Of a stretch of DNA of 64,000 nucleotides, positions 8,185 through 17,455 are shown piece by piece (positions within the stretch are counted from its first letter, which is position 1; every line of letters begins with the position of its first letter). Under the pieces are notes generated by a model that worked only from the letters and a program-made list of their open reading frames with translations, did no database searches and had not been told where the DNA came from. This stretch comes from Rahnella bruchi (GTDB lineage Bacteria > Pseudomonadota > Gammaproteobacteria > Enterobacterales > Enterobacteriaceae), in contig NZ_QZWI01000019.1 of the NCBI RefSeq assembly GCF_003614975.1, positions 33,330 through 97,329 on the forward strand, written 5' to 3'. The position numbers and the translations under genes are program-made.

Positions 8185-9267
8185 TTAACGGCAATCTTCA
8201 ATCGAAGCCAGCACCATTTCATGTGATACGCCGGAGCGTACTTCAGACTGACCAATAGCTTTTGGCAAAACCAGACGCAGCTCACCAGCCAGCACTTTCT
8301 TATCACGCATCATGTGCGGCAGATAAGACGGTGCGTCCATCACTTCGGGACCGGTCACTGGTAAACCTGCGCGAGTCAGCAAGGCTTTCACCCTGGCAAT
8401 GTCGCCCGGACTGAATTGCCCCAGACGATGAGCTGTATAACAGGCCATCATCATCCCGGCCGCCACAGCTTCGCCATGCAACCAGTTGCCATAACCCATT
8501 TCTGCTTCAATAGCATGGCCGTAAGTATGGCCCAGATTCAGCAAGGCGCGCAGTCCGTTTTCACGTTCATCGGCCGCCACAACCTCAGCTTTCAGCTCGC
8601 AGCAACGACGGATGCAGTAAGCCAGCGCGTTCATATCCAGCGCCAGTAAAGCTTCCATGTTGTCTTCAAGCCAGATAAAGAAGTCGGCATCTAAAATAAT
8701 GCCGTATTTGATGACTTCCGCGAGACCCGATGACATTTCACGGGCAGGCAGAGTTCTGAGACAGTCGAGATCAACCACCACCGACGCAGGTTGATAAAAC
8801 GCGCCGATCATGTTTTTCCCGAGGGGATGGTTTACCGCTGTTTTACCGCCAACAGAGGAATCGACCTGAGAAAGCAGCGTGGTTGGCACCTGAACAAAGC
8901 GCACACCACGTTGATAACTGGCTGCGGCGAAGCCGGTTAAATCACCGACAACGCCGCCGCCAAGGGCGACAAGCGTGGTATCACGTCCGTGCGGCTTTTC
9001 AAGCAGCGCGGAGAACACGTCATTTAGAACAGCCAGGGATTTGTATTGTTCACCATCAGGCAAAATCACCTGATCAACACGAACGCCTGCCTGCTCCAGC
9101 ACTGAACGGATTGCATCCAGATAGAGAGGGGCGAGGGTTTCATTGGTCACTATCATGACCTGATCGCCTGCCTTTACCGGCATAAAAGAAGCCGGATCGT
9201 GGAACAATCCGGCAGCAATCGTAATGGGGTAGCTACGTTCCCCTAACGTTACGGTAATCCTCTCCAT
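8185..9267 (-). CDS. aroB: 3-Dehydroquinate synthase
   Basis: AroB converts DAHP to 3-dehydroquinate, the second step of the shikimate pathway, using NAD and a divalent metal. The 360-residue length matches the family. The NAD-binding loop [11 protein letters not shown], the substrate-binding [20 protein letters not shown] region, and metal-binding His residues in [11 protein letters not shown] and [11 protein letters not shown] are all present. It begins 57 bases after aroK, and the two are probably co-transcribed as in E. coli. Confidence 0.98.
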   Translation of the reverse strand: MERITVTLGERSYPITIAAGLFHDPASFMPVKAGDQVMIVTNETLAPLYLDAIRSVLEQAGVRVDQVILPDGEQYKSLAVLNDVFSALLEKPHGRDTTLVALGGGVVGDLTGFAAASYQRGVRFVQVPTTLLSQVDSSVGGKTAVNHPLGKNMIGAFYQPASVVVDLDCLRTLPAREMSSGLAEVIKYGIILDADFFIWLEDNMEALLALDMNALAYCIRRCCELKAEVVAADERENGLRALLNLGHTYGHAIEAEMGYGNWLHGEAVAAGMMMACYTAHRLGQFSPGDIARVKALLTRAGLPVTGPEVMDAPSYLPHMMRDKKVLAGELRLVLPKAIGQSEVRSGVSHEMVLASIEDCR

Positions 9268-9324
9268 GTCGTGCTCTGTGACCTTCTTTAACTGACACCC
9301 TCAGGCAATGATGGACACCAATAA

Positions 9325-9846
9325 TCAGTTACTTTCCAGCATGTTAATAATCTGGTTAGCAACAACTTTGGCACTTTGATCATCGGTACGAATAGTGACG
9401 TCGGCAATCTCTTCATACAAAGGATTGCGCTCTCTCGCCAGTGCTTCAAGCACTTCACGTGGCGGAGCACTCACTTGTAATAATGGACGTTTTTTGTCGC
9501 GTTGTGTACGCGCCAGTTGTTTTTCGATGGTAGTTTCAAGATAGACGACAACGCCACGCGCTGACAAACGGTTACGGGTTTCACGTGATTTCACGGAACC
9601 GCCACCTGTCGCCAGAACAATGCCTTGTTTTTCGGTCAGTTCGTTGATCACTTTTTCTTCGCGGTCGCGGAATCCGTCTTCGCCTTCTAAATCAAATACC
9701 CAGCCCACATCAGCCCCGGTACGTCGCTCAATTTCGTGATCGGAGTCGAAAAACTCCATATTGAGTTGCTGAGCTAACTGTCGACCAATAGTGCTTTTGC
9801 CGGCACCCATAGGCCCAACCAGAAAGATATTGCGTTTCTCTGCCAT
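9325..9846 (-). CDS. aroK: Shikimate kinase I
   Basis: AroK phosphorylates shikimate with ATP. The 173-residue P-loop kinase shows Walker [10 protein letters not shown] near residues 11-19, the shikimate-binding DSDHEIE motif, the GGG motif in LATGGGSV, and the lid segment RDKKRPLLQ. The ATG at 9846, giving [12 protein letters not shown], matches the known start; the open frame extends 18 codons further without a ribosome site. It heads the aroK-aroB-damX-dam-rpe-gph-trpS cluster. Confidence 0.97.
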   Translation of the reverse strand: MAEKRNIFLVGPMGAGKSTIGRQLAQQLNMEFFDSDHEIERRTGADVGWVFDLEGEDGFRDREEKVINELTEKQGIVLATGGGSVKSRETRNRLSARGVVVYLETTIEKQLARTQRDKKRPLLQVSAPPREVLEALARERNPLYEEIADVTIRTDDQSAKVVANQIINMLESN

Positions 9847-9960
9847 GTTTTTCGGTATTACTAAGACAATTCGTTGATGATAACCCGCCCCGCCAATCAA
9901 ATTAGCGGCGGGACCTAAACTGAAACCTCATGAGCGATATAGTGCGAGATCAGAAAAAAA

Positions 9961-10149
9961 TTATCTCAACACTCTTGGTAGTTTGGCAACCGAATAAATC
10001 ACTTTGCACGCCGCAGGAGGGAAACCGTACGTTTTTATCGGCGTGTCTGTCGTAATAAAAAGATCACGGTGCTCAATTCGGTAACCCTTGTAAGCTAAAT
10101 CGACGGCAGCGTCAAACGCAGAAGCCTCTTGCGACACAAAAAGTTGCAT
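9961..10149 (-). CDS. Small hypothetical protein between hofQ and aroK
   Basis: A 62-residue basic protein begins MQLFVSQEASAFDAAVDLAY and ends KVIYSVAKLPRVLR. I do not recognise the family. The ATG at 10149 has a weak GAG ribosome site; a TTG at 10170 is in frame. It starts 46 bases after the hofQ stop and could be the last gene of the hof transcript. It has no membrane segment or signal peptide. The length is short enough that chance cannot be excluded, but no other feature explains this interval. Confidence 0.4.
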   Translation of the reverse strand: MQLFVSQEASAFDAAVDLAYKGYRIEHRDLFITTDTPIKTYGFPPAACKVIYSVAKLPRVLR

Positions 10150-10194
10150 GCGCTCAATGTTATTGTGCAATTTACGTTAAGTCAGAATACCCGC

Positions 10195-11454
10195 CTACTG
10201 CGTATGGATTAGGGTCGGAGTGATGAAAATTACCAACTCACGCCGCTGTTCATTTGTGTACTGGTGTTTAAACAAGGAACCGACCACCGGAATATCACCC
10301 AGCACCGGCACTTTGGTGTCAGTTTTTTGATTTTTACGCTGGAATATCCCGCCGAGCACAATCGTTTCTCCGTCCTTCACCGTCACCTGAGTTTTAATTT
10401 CCTGCTTGTCGATAGCCAGCGCCTCGCCTTCTGACTGTTTGATACTTCTTCCCGGCATATTCTGGCTTATCTGTAACGCCATCTGGATACGCCCGTCACG
10501 TAAGATTTTCGGCGTTACTTCCATTCCGAGCACCGCTTCTTTGAATTCAATCGACGTGCTACCACTGGCTCCGCTCGAAACCTGATAAGGAATTTCGGTC
10601 CCCTGCTTGATACTGGCCGTTTGCATATGGGCCGTCATCAGTCGCGGGCTGGCGATAATATCCACCTTGTCTTCCTGCTCAAGAGCGGTCAGTTCAAGAT
10701 CCAGGATCCGACCGCTGATGTGCGCCAGATTAAAGCCCGCCGTGAATATCGGGTTTTCTACCGGCATCCCCATACTGAAATTGTTCAGGCGTACAGCTTT
10801 CGTGATCGGCTCATCACCGTTAAACCCCCATTGCACGCCCAACTCCCGCAGGCTTTCGCTGTTCATCGTCACGATATGCGCCGCCAGTTGTACCTGCTGC
10901 AACGGAAAATCCATTTCTTTTACCCATGGCGCAACAGCGTCTAACGCCTCCTGCGTGTCGCGTAATAACAAGGTATTGGTGCGGGTATCGGCTGAAGCAT
11001 TGCCTTTCACCGAGAGCAAAGTCCCTTTCTGAGCATTCAGGCTCTGTGCAGTCTCTTTGGCATCTGCATACTGGAGCGGCACGGTCATGCTCATGATCGG
11101 GCTGTTCAGCGCCAGTTGTTCGGCTGCATCTTCCCTCTGCTGTCGCTGAATCAGCGGATCAACGACCGGAGACACCAGTAAAACATTGCCCTGCAACTCG
11201 CTGGTGAGATGATTCATTTTCAGGATGATATCGAGCGCCTGCTGCCACGGAACCTCTTTGAGCCTGACGCTGATTTGCCCTTCCACTCCCGGAGCAGTGA
11301 CCAGATTAAGTTGCCGCGAATCCGCCAGTGCCTGCAAAACCATTCCGACGGGCGATGACGGAAACTCAAGAGAAATAAGCGCAGGGGCGGCCTTCAGCGG
11401 GCTGAGGTACAGACAAAGCAGAGCAAGAGCCCCTTTCATATTGATGTATTTCAT
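10195..11454 (-). CDS. hofQ: Secretin HofQ (PilQ-like, DNA utilisation)
   Basis: HofQ is an outer-membrane secretin related to PilQ and ComE; in E. coli the hof genes are linked to using external DNA as a nutrient. The 419-residue protein has a signal peptide ending near KAAPA, an N-terminal STN/secretin short domain (LALADSRQLNLV type), N-domains, and the C-terminal secretin core with VPVLGDIPVVGSLFK. The ATG at 11454 overlaps the TAA of the preceding gene (TAATG) and has AAGG upstream; longer in-frame starts fall inside that gene. It is the fourth gene of the hofM-N-OP-Q operon. Confidence 0.93.
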   Translation of the reverse strand: MKYINMKGALALLCLYLSPLKAAPALISLEFPSSPVGMVLQALADSRQLNLVTAPGVEGQISVRLKEVPWQQALDIILKMNHLTSELQGNVLLVSPVVDPLIQRQQREDAAEQLALNSPIMSMTVPLQYADAKETAQSLNAQKGTLLSVKGNASADTRTNTLLLRDTQEALDAVAPWVKEMDFPLQQVQLAAHIVTMNSESLRELGVQWGFNGDEPITKAVRLNNFSMGMPVENPIFTAGFNLAHISGRILDLELTALEQEDKVDIIASPRLMTAHMQTASIKQGTEIPYQVSSGASGSTSIEFKEAVLGMEVTPKILRDGRIQMALQISQNMPGRSIKQSEGEALAIDKQEIKTQVTVKDGETIVLGGIFQRKNQKTDTKVPVLGDIPVVGSLFKHQYTNEQRRELVIFITPTLIHTQ

Positions 11455-12311
11455 TATTTTCCTTTCCATGGAGAATCGTTTTGCTTTCCTAAACGAAGTG
11501 TCTGACGCTGCAAACCGCACCGTGGTTCGATGAGACTGAGTTCTGCCTGCGAGGCGTTCAGTGTGTCGACTGTCCATGCGGGCGCTCCAATCTGATTACC
11601 AGCCTCGACTTTTGTCCAGTGACCATCAGGTGAAAGCAGCCAGCCAGATTGCCTGCCATCCGCCTGCGAGATGCCGCTCAGGATCCATTCAGACATCGCA
11701 GAAACGCCAAGACACGCTGAGGGAGCCAGGGGTGAGAACGGATCACGCGCGATCACCGCAACGGGGGAGGTAAAAGCAAATTCTCCTGCACGGGTCGTTT
11801 GTGTTAGCAGAACCGAGGCTTTTAAACCTGATGCAGTCATCCTGACCTCCGGCTCACTGAACGCAGGATGCTCCGGACGTTGCAGCAAGGCATAAAGAAA
11901 ACGTGTGAGACCGGCAAACGTCAGCTGCAAATCCAGGGTTCCTTGTTCCTCTGTTTTTGCCTGTAACGCAGGCGACCAGCGAAGCAACTCTGCTCCGGCG
12001 TCTTTCAGCGGCTGAGCAAATTGTTGCGATAACGGCAAATTTTCCTGCACAAGTACTGCGTTACTTTGCAATTGCTGCCTGAGAACGCCCAGCGGAGGTA
12101 AACGCAGTAAAACCCTCTGCGACTGAAAAACGGTACGTTGTGCGACCCCAATCGCCTGCTTCAGTGCCTCCTGTTGCTGCCACAATCCGCGAAGTCCGGA
12201 TAAATAAAGCAACAGCATCAGAACCAGCATACTGGCGATCAGAGACAGCACCTTTTGCCAGGCCGGTTTCTCCATCAGCGGCCCGAGGCGGTCGGACAAA
12301 AGCATCATCAT
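11454..12311 (-). CDS. hofO-hofP: HofO-HofP fusion (PilO-like plus PilP-like)
   Basis: This 285-residue protein combines two pilus-assembly-like subunits that are separate genes in E. coli (HofO 146, HofP 134 residues). Residues 1-20 are cytoplasmic, about 21-43 form a membrane helix, and about 45-165 are a PilO-like periplasmic domain with coiled-coil character. From about residue 185 a PilP/HofP-like module follows, with RDPFSPL and WLLSPDGHWTKV. No stop codon or frameshift divides them. Because HofO's C-terminus is periplasmic, the fusion keeps both parts in the right compartment without the HofP signal peptide. It overlaps hofN by ATGA and hofQ by TAATG. Confidence 0.85.
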   Translation of the reverse strand: MMMLLSDRLGPLMEKPAWQKVLSLIASMLVLMLLLYLSGLRGLWQQQEALKQAIGVAQRTVFQSQRVLLRLPPLGVLRQQLQSNAVLVQENLPLSQQFAQPLKDAGAELLRWSPALQAKTEEQGTLDLQLTFAGLTRFLYALLQRPEHPAFSEPEVRMTASGLKASVLLTQTTRAGEFAFTSPVAVIARDPFSPLAPSACLGVSAMSEWILSGISQADGRQSGWLLSPDGHWTKVEAGNQIGAPAWTVDTLNASQAELSLIEPRCGLQRQTLRLGKQNDSPWKGK

Positions 12312-12871
12312 GGTGCTTTCCCCTGTGCCGTCGCCGGAGGGATAAACTGAAACTGTGTTTTCATCACGAAGCTCAGTATCTGGTCGGACTGCTGCTGAAC
12401 ATCTGAAAGACTGACCTTGCCAAGTAACCCGCTGGTGGCCAGTACGTCCCGGAAAGACAAAATATCGTGATAAAACCTCCCTTCTCCCTTTAACGTCAGC
12501 GCTTCCTGATGTTCTGTTATTTCAGTCAATCGCACGTCTTCCGGGATCTGCGCAGCCACTAATTCCAGTAACCGGAGATAATCCTGGCTCCGCTTCAGCT
12601 GCTGAAAAGCAGCCTGCTCCTGCGCCTTCAGAGTTTTTACCTGTGCCGCAGCCGCGTTCACCTCTTGCTTCTGACGCGATAACACCTGAACAGAAGCATT
12701 CAGTGCCGACAAATGCAGTTGCAGCAGTGCCCTTTCCTGAACGAGCAAGGCAGTAAGCATCAGAAAAGCGATCGTCATGGCAGCAGGAAAAAAGACAAAT
12801 ATTTTTAGCCAGTAACGGCTCCGGCGTTGCAGGCGGAGTCTGCGCCATGGCAATAAATTCACCTGCAGCAT
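12308..12871 (-). CDS. hofN: HofN, PilN-like inner-membrane protein
   Basis: The 187-residue protein has the PilN layout: a short N-terminal tail starting MLQVNLLPWRRLRLQRRSRY, with the N-L-L-P-W motif that contacts PilM in type IV pilus systems. A membrane helix follows at about 25-46, then a periplasmic coiled-coil-rich domain. It starts by overlapping the hofM stop (TAATG) and ends by overlapping the next gene (ATGA), so the operon is tightly coupled. Confidence 0.9.
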   Translation of the reverse strand: MLQVNLLPWRRLRLQRRSRYWLKIFVFFPAAMTIAFLMLTALLVQERALLQLHLSALNASVQVLSRQKQEVNAAAAQVKTLKAQEQAAFQQLKRSQDYLRLLELVAAQIPEDVRLTEITEHQEALTLKGEGRFYHDILSFRDVLATSGLLGKVSLSDVQQQSDQILSFVMKTQFQFIPPATAQGKAP

Positions 12872-13704
12872 TAGTGATCGTCCTGTCGCAGTGCCAGCCC
12901 GACTGCGGGCGCAAAATCACCTGGGTTTGCGGGCAGTGGCGCGGATAGCTGCGCAAAGGCGCTCAGCGGTGACCAGCACTGCATCGCCGGAGGCGGCGGT
13001 GTTCCGCTGAAAAAACATTCGCTGTGACATAGTGCCGCCGCACGATATTGCAGACGGATGCGTTCTGACAGTGACGCGTCTTCAGGTGTGGCCTCGGACA
13101 AACCAAACTGAAATGGCAAACTGTGTGGCGAGGCCCAGAGGAATCCGTCATCAAGCGGATGGACCAGCAGCGCATCACCGGGAAGACCGGCAGCAAACGC
13201 CGCCACCTGAAGTGCGCAGGGAGTCAACTCAATAGCATCCGGATAAAGCCGCGCCTGCGACAGACATTCCATCCACTGCTGGATTTCCTGTTGTCTGGCC
13301 GCCGTGACCACTACCTGATTGTCGCCGTGAGGATCTGCGCGGTAGTCCATCACCAGATGTTCCATGCCCAGCGGAAACGTTTTAGCCGCATGAGCAAAGA
13401 CAAACGCGCTGCGGGCAGGTTCACGTAAACGGATATCCGGCGCCGCCATCCGTTGCTGCATAATTCGTTGTGCGGGAAGGGTAATTCGCAGAGAAAATGT
13501 CGTCGGGAGCATTTTTCGCCAGCACGATAAAATGGCGATCAGCGGCGCGGTCTCATGTAGTATCCCCTCCCGCAATGTGAAAGAAGGCAGCGGATGCTGC
13601 CACCAGTGACGTAATTGCCAGCCATTTCGCCGCCGCTGAACGGCGATCGCTCGGGCAAAACCGGCTTGAATATCCAGACCTACCTGCCATGCTTGTAGTC
13701 GCAT
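12871..13704 (-). CDS. hofM: HofM, PilM-like cytoplasmic ATPase-fold protein
   Basis: First gene of the hof operon, 277 residues. It resembles PilM, an actin-like fold protein that binds the N-terminal tail of PilN on the cytoplasmic face. The start MRLQAWQVGLDIQAGFARAIAV matches the first actin-fold strand pair. No signal peptide or membrane segment is seen. It is divergent from mrcA, with 121 bases between the start codons that must hold both promoters. Confidence 0.88.
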   Translation of the reverse strand: MRLQAWQVGLDIQAGFARAIAVQRRRNGWQLRHWWQHPLPSFTLREGILHETAPLIAILSCWRKMLPTTFSLRITLPAQRIMQQRMAAPDIRLREPARSAFVFAHAAKTFPLGMEHLVMDYRADPHGDNQVVVTAARQQEIQQWMECLSQARLYPDAIELTPCALQVAAFAAGLPGDALLVHPLDDGFLWASPHSLPFQFGLSEATPEDASLSERIRLQYRAAALCHSECFFSGTPPPPAMQCWSPLSAFAQLSAPLPANPGDFAPAVGLALRQDDH

Positions 13705-13825
13705 TTTCGCCCAATCTCCATATCGTCAGGTAAATAAAAGAACGTATCCATGTTGCTGGCTTGCCTTTATACTACCGCGCGGTTGTTTATAAACTGCCCA
13801 ATTGACACTTAATGGGAATTCTCAG

Positions 13826-16381
13826 GTGAAGTTCGTAAAGTATTTATTGATTCTTGCAGTGTGTTGCATTTTGCTGGGAGCCGCCTCGATATTCGGTTTG
13901 TATAAATATATCGAGCCTCAGTTACCCGATGTGGCCACGCTTAAAGACGTGCGTCTGCAAACCCCTATGCAGGTTTTCAGTGCTGATGGCGACCTGATCG
14001 CCCAATACGGCGAAAAACGTCGTATCCCGCTGAAACTCGACCAGATCCCACCGGAGATGGTACATGCGTTTATTGCGACTGAAGACAGTCGTTTCTATGA
14101 GCATCACGGCGTGGATCCTATCGGTATTTTCCGTGCGGCTTCCGTTGCGCTGGTGTCCGGGCACGCCTCACAGGGCGCGAGTACCATTACTCAGCAGCTG
14201 GCCCGTAACTTTTTCTTAAGCCCTGAACGCACGCTGACCCGTAAAATTAAGGAAGCGTTTTTGGCCATCCGCATCGAACAGATGATGTCCAAAGATGAAA
14301 TCCTCGAGCTGTATCTCAACAAGATTTATCTCGGTTACCGTGCCTATGGCGTGGGTGCCGCTGCACAGGTTTATTTCGGTAAAGATGTCAGCCAGCTGAC
14401 GCTGAGTGAAATGGCGGTGATTGCCGGTTTGCCCAAAGCGCCGTCAACCTTTAACCCGTTGTATTCCCATGACCGTTCGTTAGCACGCCGTAACACTGTG
14501 CTGGCCCGTATGCTCGATGAGAAATACATCACGCAGGCACAGTACGACCAGGCCCGCGCCGAGCCGCTGGTGGCGAATTACCACGCTCCGCGCATTGAGT
14601 TCTCTGCACCGTATCTGACAGAAATGGTGCGTCAGGAAATGGTGAAACGTTACGGCGATAACGCTTATAACGATGGTTACAAGGTTTACACCACCATTAC
14701 CAAGAAAACTCAGCTGGCAGCGCAGGAAGCCTTGCGTACCAACGTCCTCAATTACGATATGCGTCACGGCTACCGCGGTCCGTCCAACGAACTGTGGAAA
14801 GTAGGCGAACCGGCCTGGGATCAGGACAAAATTGTTCAGTCGCTGAAAACACTGCCAGTCTATGGTCCGCTGTTCCCTGCGGTGATCACCGCAACGGATG
14901 ACGCGCAGGCGACCGCGACCATGTCTAACCGAGCAGTGATCAGTCTGCCGTTCAGCGGCATGCGCTGGGCACGCCCTTATCGCAACGACAATGCTCAGGG
15001 TTCGACGCCGAAAAAAGTGTCTGATGTGGTACGTCCTGGTCAGCAGATCTGGGTGCGTAAAGTGGGCGATGTCTGGTGGCTTGCGCAGGTTCCGGACGTC
15101 AACTCAGCTATCGTTTCACTTAATCCAAACGACGGTGCGGTGGAAGCGTTGGTCGGCGGTTTTGACTTCAACCAGAGCAAATTCAATCGTGCTAATCAGG
15201 CGGTTCGTCAGCTCGGTTCAAACATCAAACCGTTCCTGTATACCGCAGCAATGGACAAAGGCCTGACGCTGGCGACCATTCTCAATGACATGCCTATTAC
15301 CCGCTGGGATGCCGGTGCCGGTACAGACTGGCGTCCGAAGAACTCACCACCAACGTATTACGGCCCGATCCGCTTACGTCGGGGTCTGGGTGAGTCTAAG
15401 AACGTGGTGATGGTGCGTGCAATGCGTGCGATGGGTGTGGATTACGCGGCAGAATATCTGCAACGTTTCGGCTTCCCGGCTTCTAACATTGTGCATTCCG
15501 AATCTCTGGCGCTGGGTTCAGCTTCTTTCACCCCATTACAGGTTGTGCGTGGTTACGCCACGCTGACTAACGGCGGTTATCTGGTTGACCCGTATTTCAT
15601 CACCAAAATTGTGGATGAGTCCGGTCAGGTTCAGTTTGAAGCGAAACCTAAAATTGCCTGCCGCAGCTGTAATATTCCGGTGATTTACGGCGATACTCAA
15701 AAATCTGCCGTGCTGTCAGATGACAACGTAGAAAACGTTGCAACATCGACCAGCAGCAACAATACCAGCGTTCCGACTCCGCAACTGGAGCAGGTACCGC
15801 CTAACTCACCTCAGGTTGATGCCGCGCAGCAATACGCGCCGCACGTGATCAGCACTCCGCTTTCGTTCCTGATAAGCGATGCACTGAACTCCAACATCTT
15901 CGGTGAACCAGGCTGGATGGGCACCGGCTGGCGTGCGGGGCGTGACCTCAAACGCCACGACATAGGCGGCAAAACCGGTACAACCAACAGTTCGAAAGAT
16001 GCGTGGTTCTCAGGTTATGGCCCGAATGTGGTGACCTCAGTCTGGATTGGTTTTGACGATCACCGCCGGGATCTGGGCCGTTCAACGGCTTCAGGCGTGA
16101 TCCCTGATCAGATTTCCGGTGCAGAAGGCGGCGCGAAAAGTGCTCAGCCAGCCTGGGATGATTACATGAAAGCCGTGCTGGACGGTGTGCCGGAACAGCC
16201 ACAAACGCCGCCACCAGGCGTTGTAACCGTCACTATCGATAAGAGTACCGGTAAGTTGTCTGACGGCGGCGGTAACAGTCGTCCGGAATACTTCATCGAC
16301 GGGACTCAGCCGACAGAACATGCCGTGCATGAAGTCGGGACAACCATCATGGATAACGGTCAGGAACACGAACTGTTCTGA
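13826..16381 (+). CDS. mrcA: Penicillin-binding protein 1A
   Basis: PBP1a is a bifunctional class A enzyme that polymerises glycan strands and cross-links peptides. The 851-residue protein has an N-terminal membrane anchor (about 5-27). The glycosyltransferase domain contains TEDSRFYEHHG and GASTITQQLARN, followed by an OB-like insert. The transpeptidase domain has SxxK in LGSNIKPF, SxN in GESKNVV, and KTG in GGKTGTTNS. The GTG at 13826 is chosen because it gives the conserved VKFVKYLLILAVCC start; an upstream in-frame TTG at 13802 lacks support. Confidence 0.98.
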   Translation: MKFVKYLLILAVCCILLGAASIFGLYKYIEPQLPDVATLKDVRLQTPMQVFSADGDLIAQYGEKRRIPLKLDQIPPEMVHAFIATEDSRFYEHHGVDPIGIFRAASVALVSGHASQGASTITQQLARNFFLSPERTLTRKIKEAFLAIRIEQMMSKDEILELYLNKIYLGYRAYGVGAAAQVYFGKDVSQLTLSEMAVIAGLPKAPSTFNPLYSHDRSLARRNTVLARMLDEKYITQAQYDQARAEPLVANYHAPRIEFSAPYLTEMVRQEMVKRYGDNAYNDGYKVYTTITKKTQLAAQEALRTNVLNYDMRHGYRGPSNELWKVGEPAWDQDKIVQSLKTLPVYGPLFPAVITATDDAQATATMSNRAVISLPFSGMRWARPYRNDNAQGSTPKKVSDVVRPGQQIWVRKVGDVWWLAQVPDVNSAIVSLNPNDGAVEALVGGFDFNQSKFNRANQAVRQLGSNIKPFLYTAAMDKGLTLATILNDMPITRWDAGAGTDWRPKNSPPTYYGPIRLRRGLGESKNVVMVRAMRAMGVDYAAEYLQRFGFPASNIVHSESLALGSASFTPLQVVRGYATLTNGGYLVDPYFITKIVDESGQVQFEAKPKIACRSCNIPVIYGDTQKSAVLSDDNVENVATSTSSNNTSVPTPQLEQVPPNSPQVDAAQQYAPHVISTPLSFLISDALNSNIFGEPGWMGTGWRAGRDLKRHDIGGKTGTTNSSKDAWFSGYGPNVVTSVWIGFDDHRRDLGRSTASGVIPDQISGAEGGAKSAQPAWDDYMKAVLDGVPEQPQTPPPGVVTVTIDKSTGKLSDGGGNSRPEYFIDGTQPTEHAVHEVGTTIMDNGQEHELF

Positions 16382-16398
16382 TTCATAAGCTGTAAAGC

Positions 16399-16435
16399 AA
16401 AAAGCCGGTCTGCATCAAGCATGACCGGCTTTTTT
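16399..16435. terminator. Bidirectional terminator between mrcA and nudE
   Basis: Arms AAAAGCCGGTC and GACCGGCTTTT enclose a 12-base loop, and a T run follows on the plus strand with an A run on the other side. It serves the two converging genes. Confidence 0.85.
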
Positions 16436-16455
16436 AATGGTGTGTTATCAGAGGT

Positions 16456-17013
16456 TCAGCGCGCGTTGCGCGTCAGAAAATCATGCGCAAGGAACAATGC
16501 GCTGACGTTACGGGCTTCGCAAAAGTCAGGGTGTTGCAGCAATTCCATCATTCGTGAAATCGGCCAGCGAGTTTGTGGCAACGGCTCCGGTTCATCGCCT
16601 TCCAGACTTTTCAGGTAAAGATCTTTGGCAATGACGATATTCATGCGGCTGGAAAAATAGGAAGGTGCCATCGTCAGTTTGGCCAGCACATCAAAATGTC
16701 GGGCGCCAAAGCCAACTTCTTCCATTAATTCGCGGTTAGCCGCCTCCAGAATGCTCTCGCCCGGATCAATCAGCCCTTTGGGAAAACCCAGTTCATAGCT
16801 TTCGATGCCAACAGCATATTCCTGGATTAACACCAGCTCATCATCAATGACAGGAATAATCATCACCGCTTCACGATCGGTTGGCCGCATACGTTCGTAA
16901 ACACGCTCGGCCCCGTTGCTGAAAGTCAGATCAACGGATTCGATGGTAAATAAACGCGAACGGGCAACGGTTTCCACCTTGGTGATTTTCGGTTTTTGCA
17001 GGTGTTGTGTCAT
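16456..17013 (-). CDS. nudE: ADP compounds hydrolase NudE
   Basis: NudE is a Nudix hydrolase that cleaves ADP-ribose, Ap3A and NADH in vitro. The 185-residue protein carries a complete Nudix box, beginning GLIDPGES and ending RELMEEVG, near residues 82-103. A GGGGATGA ribosome site lies just before the ATG. It converges with mrcA, and the 442-base gap to igaA lies upstream of it. Confidence 0.95.
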   Translation of the reverse strand: MTQHLQKPKITKVETVARSRLFTIESVDLTFSNGAERVYERMRPTDREAVMIIPVIDDELVLIQEYAVGIESYELGFPKGLIDPGESILEAANRELMEEVGFGARHFDVLAKLTMAPSYFSSRMNIVIAKDLYLKSLEGDEPEPLPQTRWPISRMMELLQHPDFCEARNVSALFLAHDFLTRNAR

Positions 17014-17455
17014 TTCATCCCCAACTTATTATTCACCTGACCAGAGGTGTTCTAATGGGTTCGTTTTTCTGTTTAAAGACCGCTATCAGTGAGCATTGTG
17101 CGTTATTGAGAACCAGAATCGCAATCTTTACTGCAAACCGGTTCTGCCCGCACTCATTTTTTGCACAAAAAGTCCCTAAAAAATCAGCAAAAAAAGCGTA
17201 AAAAGCACCCGAACACTCACGGTGGTCACATTTTTGCTTTAACAAAAACTCTGACACATCAAAATAGGATTATACCGATACCAGACAGTTCTTAAATGCA
17301 GGTATCCTCTACCGTGGTATTTTTGTGCATAATATTCAGCCAAAGAATAATAAAATTCCTACCTAAAGGGCACTCGCGCGCAGAATGTACATTCCATTTA
17401 TGTATAATACTTTCACAGAGTTGACGTAAGTCACCCACGTCTGAACGGGGATCGG
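17014..17455. other. Intergenic region between nudE and igaA
   Basis: 442 bases without a supported gene. Short open frames exist on both strands, but they lack ribosome sites and recognisable protein character. The stretch is AT-rich and should hold the nudE promoter (minus strand) and the igaA promoter (plus strand). The only clear signal is the TATAAT at 17403-17408. Confidence 0.6.
17403..17408 (+). promoter_or_regulatory. Candidate -10 hexamer for igaA
   Basis: A perfect TATAAT lies 48 bases before the igaA start. The expected -35 position is poorly conserved, so the promoter may depend on an activator or be weak. Confidence 0.4.

Noticed and set aside
17007..17257. Short open frames in the nudE-igaA gap on both strands
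   Set aside because: They overlap each other, lack ribosome sites and have unlike-protein composition.
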